NCBI GenBank assembly: GCA_022701365.1
Contig: JAKUHH010000216.1
Location: forward strand, 806,001 to 870,000
Direction: 5' to 3'
DNA from: Mycocentrospora acerina
Lineage: Eukaryota; Ascomycota; Dothideomycetes; Pleosporales
Length of the DNA: 64,000 bases
The position numbers and the translations under genes are program-made. Positions 56,717 through 64,000 of the stretch are shown one piece after another; the stretch's first letter is position 1, and every line of letters begins with the position of its first letter. The notes below the pieces were generated by a model, which was given only the letters and a program-made list of their open reading frames with translations, did no database searches and was not told the DNA's origin.

Positions 56717-58450
56717 ATGCTGTTTTCGCGACTGCCGCGTCTGCCATGGCAGTTGACATGCTTGCTCTTCGCTGCTGTTGCCACAGCCACCATCACACCC
56801 TCGAACAGCTCGACGACAAGTCCTCGGTGGCAAGGCACTATACAGCTGAAGCATGCTGCATCAGATTCAAACCAGATCGCAGGATTAGTTCCACTGAATA
56901 ATTACGCGGCGCAGCGAACCGTGTGTTCCATCGCCTCTACGGGCAGCAATTTCCGCTGACCAAATTAGTTTGAGGGTTACCTCCACAATACCAACTTTTC
57001 CACCACCGCGAGTATATCCAACGGCGAGGTTGCGTACATAAGCTGCAATCCAAACGACTACCCTGGCAATGTCGACGCGCAGCGAGTTTTCGATGATGCG
57101 CATCAGACTGCGAATTTGACCGCCATCATCTTGTATAGCACGCAGTCAGATTATTGCGACTACAATGTTGCCAGTGGACAGGCGTCGTTGGCAAACGTCG
57201 CGATACTCTCCATGACTAAGAAACAAGACTCTGCTACAGTGCTGGCTTCGATTATCAACTTGCCATCGGGTTCGAGATACTTTGTCATTACACAGTACAA
57301 CGGATCTTCTGGGAACAATCAGTCGAATCCATTGGGTCCGACACCTTCCACAGCCGTGGCTATGATCATACTATACGCTATAACAGGATGCATCACTGGC
57401 TTATTTCTGATCATCATCATTACTGGTGCTGTAAGAGCTCATCGCCACCCGGAGCGGTACGGACCACGGAATGTGATTGGACGACCAAGACAGAGCAGGG
57501 CGAGGGGGTTAGGAAGGGCTATTCTCGAGACAATACCCATTGTCAAGTTCGGCGAGAAAGAACCGGTGAAACCAACAGATGTCGAGCTAGGATCCGCAAC
57601 AGAGACAAGAGAAGTAGACGCCACGACGAACGTTCCACCTGCCCAAGATGTTGCAGAAACAAAATCAGTAAAAGAGACGCCAGCCGTCGTCGCCGCCACT
57701 ACCACCACCACCACTGCTGATACTCCATCTGCCACCGCCGCCACCGTTGAGCACTCAGGAATCGCACCTGCAGAGACCCTAGCACCAGGCGTCGGAGTAG
57801 CCGCACTCGCCGACGGCACCACCAACAACGACTCGAGCCTCGGCTGCTCCATTTGCACCGAAGACTTTGAAAAGGGCCAAGACCTCCGTGTACTCCCTTG
57901 CGACCACAAATTCCATCCCGAATGCATAGATCCCTGGCTCCTCAACGTCTCAGGCACATGTCCCCTGTGGTAAGCCCCACTCCATTGAACCCGCATCTCC
58001 TTGTTCAAAAATTAAAACTTTTTACTAACTCCACCTCACAGCCGAGTTGATCTCCGCCCTGTCGCCACCCACGAAACTACAGCCTCAGCCTCGGCCACTA
58101 CCCCTTCCGACCCTGACACTCTTGCTCCCCCACTCAACCCCGAGGCCGAATTGTCATCGTCACGCCGCCGTACTGCATTCCGTGACATCCTCTCCCTCCG
58201 CCACCGCCCCAACGCCTCGACCGAGGAGCGCATCTCCGCGCTGCGCCGCCTGCGCGAGCAGGGCGTAGCCGAAGGAGCCGACGCAGGTGCTGATGAAGCT
58301 GCACGGAACGGGCGGAGTAGACGTGTGAGCACCATGTTGGGAGACGTGTTTAGCGGGAGAACAAGGAGAGTGAGCCCCAACCAGGAGACACAGCGCCAGC
58401 AGCAGCAGTCGAGAGATGGAGCAAGCACCGAGGCGGAGCGAAGAGTGTGA
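56717..58450 (+). CDS. Membrane RING-H2 finger protein (probable E3 ubiquitin ligase)
   Basis: Three exons, 56717-56920, 56969-57969 and 58042-58450, giving 537 residues. Signal peptide at 1-25 ([21 protein letters not shown]), then a luminal region with some resemblance to protease-associated domains of the goliath/RNF13 class, a transmembrane segment near [20 protein letters not shown], a long basic and Ser/Thr-rich cytosolic linker, and the RING-H2 finger [12 protein letters not shown]…[14 protein letters not shown]…CPLC with all eight metal ligands (the last Cys is split by intron 2). The tail is Arg-rich. Known role of this architecture: endomembrane E3 ligases of the vacuole or endosome. 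The 48 bp first intron (56921-56968) holds two in-frame stops; splicing it joins AAQRT to FEGYLHN. Acidic and Ala/Thr-rich low complexity between TM and RING is unusually long. Confidence 0.85.
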
Positions 58451-59408
58451 ATACGTCACGTGTTGTATATAGAGTGATGACGGATATGGACGGAAGGCTT
58501 CTTCTTGTATGGGTCGAGCATTTTGCGCATCCCATGGCATGGCGTCTTCTCTCTCTCTCTCTCTTTTTTTTATTCTTCCAATTGTTGAGGGGAAATACCA
58601 TTATGTCTAGGAGGAGTTTTTTCTTTTTTTTTCTCTCTCTCTAGCAGAGAGAAATATATATGACATGTATGAATTTGAATGAATGTTGGTTGGATCAACC
58701 TTACTTTTTGTCCAATTAGTTAGTCGGTTGGATAGGACTTTTTTTTGGGGTTTCTTTCTTCGCGTTGGTGATGTGATGGCTTGGTAGCATGTACTCAAAC
58801 TGGTCCATGTTGAATTTTCTTTAAATTTCTCTTTTCCTCCTCCTCCTCCTCCTTCTCCTCCGCCTCCTCACTACGGGAAAGACTCAAATCATTACAAGCA
58901 GAGTGTTTCTGTCACGTGTAGCTTCCAAAGACGGCACGTCTGTGTGGCGGAGTCCTGGATCATCAGCCTCATCATCACAGTCAATCTCATCGCTACTACG
59001 GCCTTGGTGTAGATAAGGAGAGACTAAAACGCCAAAGGGGTGGAATAGCACAACAGGGAACTGTGCACAGATGCGAAAATGGCATTACAAACAAGTAATG
59101 TAAAGTAGTGTACTGTGAGATAAAATCATGGAAAACGCCCACTTGTCGTAAAAAGAAGAACGCCGTCAGAAGAGACTATTGAAGGGAAGTAAGCAGTATG
59201 ATGCTGCTACTGCCAGACCAAACACCTATGTCATCGTTTCGTCGTCTGTCGCCGCCGCCGCGCCTTGCTGCACGCCATGTAGCCAAACGCAGCAGCCGAC
59301 TCCACTCCTCTCTGTGCTAGCCTGAAAAAGCGCTTATTACAGCGCCAAGACGGCCGCTCCTCTCTTTCTCTCTCCCTCTTCATCTCCTATTTGCCTACAG
59401 GCACACCT
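58451..59408. other. Convergent intergenic region
   Basis: About 1 kb between the RING gene and SEC4. CT and T runs (58546-58570, 58620-58642) and a CTC/CCT run (58838-58870). No gene seen. Confidence 0.55.
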
Positions 59409-60199
59409 CTAACAGCACTTCCCTCCCATTCCCGCGCCAGCATTCCCATCACCTCCACCAACATCGACCTTGGGGCCTTGTGACGTGTCCGTCCGTGCGG
59501 TGTCAACCAGCCTCTTCTTGATATCCGTGGCGAGCGAGTAAAACGCCTTATCGACGTTGATGTTGCTCTTTGCGCTGACCTCGAGGAATGGGATACCGAG
59601 TTCGTCTGCAAGGGCCTGGCCACGCTCTGTGCTGATGACGCGCTTCTCTTCCCAATCGCACTTGTTGCCGATAAGAATTTTGTTGACTCCCTCGGTAGCG
59701 TGTTGCTCGACGTTGGAGAACCATGTACGAATGTCTGTCACATTACTCGTTAGCAATACCGCCGTCTCCAGTTCCCCACTGCTTGCAACCCCACAAACCA
59801 ACGACTAGTGGGCAAGACTTACTGTTGAAGCTTCGCTCGTCCGTCACATCATACACGAGCAAGATCCCCATAGCACCCCTGTAGTACGCCGTGGTGATGG
59901 TGCGGAAGCGTTCCTGGCCCGCCGTGTCCCAGATCTGCAGCTTGACGCGCTTGCCGTCGAGCTCGATGGTCCGGATCTTGAAGTCGATACCAATAGTGGT
60001 GATGAAGGACGGGGTGAACGAGTCTTCGCTGAAGCGCAGCAGACAGCATGACTTGCCTACGCCCGAGTCGCCGATGAGGAGCAGCTTGATCTGGGGTGCA
60101 TGTGTTAGTTGGGCCTTTGTGCATGACGGCGGGGGTGCAGTGCAGAGGGGTGCGTGGGGAGGGGCTTACGAGGAAATCGTAGTTCCTGGTGGACGCCAT
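59409..60199 (-). CDS. SEC4: Rab GTPase Sec4/Rab8-type
   Basis: Three exons, 60199-60170, 60090-59823 and 59734-59409, giving 207 residues. Start [24 protein letters not shown] puts the P-loop at residues 17-24. The switch I ([18 protein letters not shown]), switch II ([20 protein letters not shown]), NKCDWEE (G4) and EVSAKSN (G5) motifs are complete, and the C-terminus GGKCC takes two geranylgeranyl groups. [10 protein letters not shown] and the fungal exocyst-class effector region fit Sec4 (SrgA in Aspergillus), the Rab of post-Golgi secretory vesicles at the hyphal tip. Introns are 79 and 88 bp. The catalytic Gln in DTAGQE is present, so the GTPase should be active. Confidence 0.95.
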
Positions 60200-60693
60200 G
60201 GTTTGTTTTGTTGTGCAGCCGTGGCTGGCCGTGTCGATCAAGGAAGTGGGCTGCGGCGAAGCACCCGCCGGGGCGACTGGCGACGGTTTGGTGGGGGAGA
60301 ATGCGCGGGGGAAGTCGGTGCAGTGGAGCGAGGCAGATGCAGTTTGTAGGGGCGGTGTGTGGGCGGGCTGGCAGGGAACAGGTGTCGCGATGTTGGCGGC
60401 GGCGGTGGTGGTGGTGGACAGGCAACACAGCGCAGGCGTCGTCCAAGCACACTCGGTACGTTGCGTTGACGTTGGTTGGAGGGTCGAGCGTCACCAGGGG
60501 GGCAGGACAGGGCAGCCAAGTACGCTAAGCGAGCCGTTGTCGCCACTGCCGCTACATATGCTGCAATGCCTTTCTTTTCGCCCTCTGGTGCATGCGGCTG
60601 CTGCTGCTACTACTGTTGCTGCTACTGCTACTGCTGCTACTGCTGACAAGGGTATATATATTTGCTAGTATGCACGACATGTTTGGCGCTGCA
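60200..60693. other. Intergenic, SEC4 promoter and NCA2 3' flank
   Basis: About 0.5 kb. It contains an imperfect GCTGCTACT repeat at about 60596-60647. Frames here run through this repeat and are not genes. Confidence 0.55.
60596..60647. repeat. Imperfect CTG/CTA trinucleotide repeat
   Basis: About 17 trinucleotide units of gctgct and actact type in the SEC4/NCA2 intergenic region. Confidence 0.85.
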
Positions 60694-62801
60694 TCAACTA
60701 AGCCACTTGGAATACGCCCACCGCATCCTCTCCACCACCTTCTGCTGCCTCTCCAGCCCGCTCCTGACGTCGACCAGCTCGTCAATCTCCACCAAGAAGT
60801 CGTGGAAGATGCGTCTGGGCAGAATCCCACTTGCAGCCTGGCGAAGCAGATGCACCTCACACACAATGAGTCCGTGATCCCTGTATGACAGCTCACCAAC
60901 CTCATTGGGAGTCGCGCCAGTAAGGATGCGGTCGACGTTGCGTAGAATGAGCAAAAGCTGCCCCTGCCTCGTCCACTGCTGCATACCCCTGCGGCTGATG
61001 AAGGCGCCGCTGAACCACCTGTACACACCGACCGAGACTAGCACGCCAGGTGTCAGACCAATGAAGCCAAAGAGCAGCTCCTGGCTCTTGAGGATGCTGT
61101 CAATGCCACTCATTGCTACCTCAACGTCAACCTTGGTCTTTTGTACTTGGATCAGGAGTGCGCTCGCTAGATTTCCGACAATGGCTCCCTTGACTGGACT
61201 TTGAATGTCCTTTTCATACGACCTCAATACTGTCGTTAAATCGCCTTCCCTAACCTTGGCTTTGATGTCAGCGATTTGCGTGTCGTTCAATGCCGCGCCT
61301 TCGGGGTTCTTGATAGCAAAGTCAACGACCATGCGCTCAAGACTTGCGCGATCAGCCTCGAGACTACGTTTGCTCATGATAGAGACCTCGCTGTCTTCGT
61401 CATGGCGAATAGTTCCGATAACTTTCTTCGTAGGTTCAACTACCCAGTTCGCCCAAAAGTCAATGATTGTCTGCCCAACTTCACGGATCCATGTAAGAAT
61501 TTCTTCTCTGCGGTTGACGAAGATGCGGAAAACAGTTGTAGACGATATAAGGAGAGCGGTTGCCGGAAGCCAGTAGCGAATGAGACGAGATGGTCGGCCA
61601 TTTTCTTTGACAACAGCGTTGAAGTTTGCAGAGTAGGTAGGCAGGGCTTGTCGAAGGAGGTATTGAAGGCGCTGTGTAACATCGGCTGGCTTGAGTGTAG
61701 TCGCTGCCCGCTCACCAGAGGCCTCGTGCAATTCGTAGTACTCGTCTTCTTTTGTGAGAGTGGCAACGCAGTCGTCGAAAGTCTCGACTGAAAGCTCTGC
61801 AGTGTTTACGCCTTGGATGACGGCGTCCATTAGAGCAATACTCTTGGACACAATGCTCTTCCACGCATGTTGGTGTTCCTGTGCAGTTGAGGGGGCTGGT
61901 GTCTGAGCGCCGTCGTCTTGAATGCTGTTGATCGTTAGCAAATATCCTCTTCGATAGCTTGAAGACTTACTTCTCATTCCCAAGACCCTCACCCAGTAGG
62001 ACGCCTAGCGCATTCGCATTGACAGAACGTATCTTCCTCAGCACCGCGCGCTTCCTCCTGCCCTCGTTCCTAACCAGCGCTAAAGGACTAACCACTCGCC
62101 TCTGAATGTTCGCAATGCTGCGCTCCCGCACAGAATCTTTAACTAGCCCGTAGAATTGCCTCCATCCATCCGCCGTATGCCCGCCCCGTGACCTCACATC
62201 ATGATATATCTCCCTCGACCACGCCCAAAGCCGCACAGGCGACGTTTGCATCCAGTATAGGCCTGTGAAGCGATACGTGCCCAGTATATCGTCCCAATAC
62301 CATATGTCGTCTTCGAGCGGGATCGTCTGTCCAAGGATCGTGTTCAGCACCTCACCATACGCCTGCGTAGTCGCCTTGCTAATAAGCAGCCACTCAAGCT
62401 CATGCTCATAGCTCGCATCGTCCCTGCTCTCGATACTAACCCCTCCATCTTTCGCAAACCATTGCTCGCATGTCGAGCAGCTGCGCGAGATGTCCGCCCG
62501 CTCAAGAATGTCCAAGATGCGGCTTGCAGGCACGAGGCTTGACTTTGACGACGAGGTGGTGGAGAGCGACTTAATGAGATTCTGCAGGTGTGCTATGCGT
62601 GCTGCTTTGGTGGGGTCGTGGGCTTCTTCTGCGGTAAGAGTCGAGACGCTTGCTCCTCCATGAGAGCTGGCGAGTTGCAGCCGGTCGAGCTGGCTGTCTA
62701 TTCGACGCACGTGGCTGGTGATGCCGTTAGTTGATTCTGCAGGATCTGTATCAATCGCATGGGGGAGGACTAGAGTGGACTCACTCGACCACGAAAGACA
62801 T
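60694..62801 (-). CDS. NCA2: Mitochondrial outer/inner membrane protein Nca2
   Basis: Three exons, 62801-62785, 62714-61971 and 61924-60694, giving 663 residues. The first exon is only 17 bp: MSFVV, then D spans the junction into HVRRIDSQLDRLQL, the conserved Nca2 start. The 70 bp first intron and the 46 bp second have good sites (donors GTGAGT and GTAAGT). Longer N-terminal frames run through intron 1 and are not real. Conserved blocks include RILDILERADISRSCSTCEQWF, WYWDDILGTYRFTGLYW, KKVIGTIRHDEDSEVSIMSKRSLEADRASLERMVVDF and the C-terminal RWAYSKWLS. Two or three membrane segments are visible (RLIRYWLPATALLISSTTVF and LLFGFIGLTPGVLVSVGVY). Known role in yeast: with Nca3, regulates expression of mitochondrial ATP6/ATP8. 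Very secure. Confidence 0.94.
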
Positions 62802-63167
62802 GGTACCCTTCCGTCGCGTTGACGCTTAGGATCCAGACCAGAGTGTGGGATGGGAATTGTTTGGTGATGATCTGAGCCAGGATATGCCACCTTTCCAAAA
62901 GAAGACTGGTCCGCGGCATGACGTCAAGTCCTCGTCGACGAAGAGGGTAGTCAAAGTCACTGAAGGATTTCTTAACCAGGATAAATGTTTATATCAACAA
63001 GAAATGAGCTGAAGAACTGAAAGAGAAAATTCATTTACTATTCGTTACATGAAGCCTTAAACGTAGCTTCAGTCGTCATCGCAGAAACTATAAATTGTAT
63101 CATAGGCAAACGCAAATAAGATCATGTACCAAAAGTTGAGATAGTCAGAACCATGATCGCCCAACAC
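62802..63167. other. Intergenic, NCA2 promoter
   Basis: 366 bp, AT-rich at its right end, between the NCA2 start and the stop of the CFEM gene. No gene. Confidence 0.55.
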
Positions 63168-64000
63168 TCACAAAGCAACGAAAGCAAGCACTGCACCAAT
63201 AAAAACTTTTCCAACGTCAACCCCAAGCGGCGACGCAGCACCAGTGAACTCGGGTGGCGACGAGGTATACGCCCCAGTGCCTGAGGGGGCAAAGGTAGCC
63301 ATTGTCGATGCCGTCGATGCCATAGGATATGGCGCTACAGTTGTAGAAGCGGGAACCTGCACAGGGGCAGTGCCAGGAACAAGGCCCACCGGCGCTGTGG
63401 GATCTGCTCCAGTCGCGTCCCGCTGTGTTGCAAAGTGGACTTGCGGGACTGCAACCTCGACTGATCCCACCGTGATGGTCGTACAAGGCGTCTCGACAAC
63501 TGAACCAGAAATTGTAGTTGTGCTAGCGCCCGGAGTAGGGGTCGTTGGCGCCAAGGGGATGTAGGATGGACAGTCTGTTACAATACCAGGGTTTTCCACG
63601 ACGTGGTCGGCACAGATACCGATGAGATATTGGAGAGCATCCTTCGTTTCATCGTCGTTTTTACACCAAGCTGAAACACAGTCGATGACATTCTTGGTGA
63701 AATCCTTAATTTTGCAGTAGCAGTTGGAGTCGGTGTTGTCCTTGCATTGCATGGTTGAGTCCATCTGAATCCATGTGTTCATGCACCTGGGCAGAACATC
63801 TGGCGGGTTCGAAGATGGAGGAGTACCGGTACTCGACGGTAGAGGTGTCGTGGAATTAGAGTAACTCGGAACAGGAATGCCAGTGCTGACTGGAGGAGAC
63901 GGCGCACCGGGCACACCAGTGCTCACAGGCGGGAGCGATACTACCATGGTCGAGCTATTGCAGGACTCTCCGTAGCCACCATAGCAAGGAGGAGATGCAC
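63168..64000 (-). CDS. CFEM-like, Ser/Thr-rich GPI-anchored surface protein (partial)
   Basis: Continues past the right edge of the window, so the N-terminus is missing; the frame is open from the edge (…SPPCYGGYGESCNSSTMVVS…), upstream of the internal ATG at 63947. A cysteine-rich domain, PRCMNTWIQMDSTMQC through TDC, has eight cysteines with near-CFEM spacing (…CKDNTDSNCYCKIKDF…DCVSAWCKND…GICADH…DC), though the middle spacing is not the strict consensus. It is flanked by Ser/Thr/Pro-rich stalks, probably O-mannosylated. The C-terminus is hydrophobic (VGKVFIGAVLAFVAL) and serves as a GPI-attachment signal with small residues before it. Such proteins sit in the plasma membrane or wall; CFEM members bind haem or affect adhesion and signalling. 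Function here unknown. Confidence 0.8.
   Translation of the reverse strand, partial: ASPPCYGGYGESCNSSTMVVSLPPVSTGVPGAPSPPVSTGIPVPSYSNSTTPLPSSTGTPPSSNPPDVLPRCMNTWIQMDSTMQCKDNTDSNCYCKIKDFTKNVIDCVSAWCKNDDETKDALQYLIGICADHVVENPGIVTDCPSYIPLAPTTPTPGASTTTISGSVVETPCTTITVGSVEVAVPQVHFATQRDATGADPTAPVGLVPGTAPVQVPASTTVAPYPMASTASTMATFAPSGTGAYTSSPPEFTGAASPLGVDVGKVFIGAVLAFVAL

Noticed and set aside
1..64000. Secondary-metabolite or other gene cluster
   Set aside because: Neighbours belong to unrelated housekeeping functions and no core biosynthetic enzyme is present.

Overview
The window reads as a euchromatic stretch of a filamentous ascomycete nuclear genome, most likely Dothideomycetes and probably Pleosporales. 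That placement is an inference. It rests on very short introns (mostly 48-90 bp with GTRNGT donors, CTAAC-like branch sites and YAG acceptors), on the family content (Sch9, UvsB/Mec1, Did2, NC2beta, CFEM and F-box/ankyrin proteins), and on a transposon copy that looks damaged by repeat-induced point mutation (RIP). I identified 21 protein-coding genes by recognising protein families and joining exons by hand. Every exon join given here keeps the reading frame.

Layout: 1-5.1 kb holds an F-box/ankyrin gene, the ESCRT-III gene DID2 and the transcription repressor subunit NC2beta, all on the minus strand. A 1.8 kb repeat-rich leader then precedes the AGC kinase SCH9 (plus). From 10.8 to 16.5 kb are a peroxisomal hotdog hydratase, a secreted glutaminyl cyclase (behind a poly-C-flanked assembly gap) and a GT8 glycosyltransferase. 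From 17.8 to 25 kb are a single-pass membrane protein with a disordered N-terminal half, HMG-CoA synthase and COX16. From 25.3 to 33.4 kb is the 13-exon ATR-family checkpoint kinase MEC1/UvsB, followed by AIM21 (actin patch), TVP18 (Golgi), TAD2 (tRNA wobble deaminase), an AAAP amino-acid transporter, an MFS transporter, RPT6 (proteasome ATPase) and a VNX1-like vacuolar cation/H+ exchanger. From 53.3 to 55.4 kb lies a complete-ended but dead pogo/Fot1-type DNA transposon. The right end carries a membrane RING-H2 protein, the Rab GTPase SEC4, NCA2 and a CFEM/GPI protein that runs off the edge.

The genes do not form a pathway or cluster. This is a mosaic of conserved housekeeping genes (signalling, DNA damage checkpoint, proteasome, secretion, mitochondria) with no biosynthetic cluster. 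I found no tRNA, rRNA or CRISPR. Divergent pairs sharing short intergenic regions are COX16/MEC1, TVP18/TAD2 and RPT6/VNX1-like. The most notable items are the RIP-type inactivation of all three catalytic acidic residues of the transposase, a probable GC-AG intron in the vacuolar exchanger gene, and two stop-free, frame-preserving introns. I did not find a convincing new biological system.
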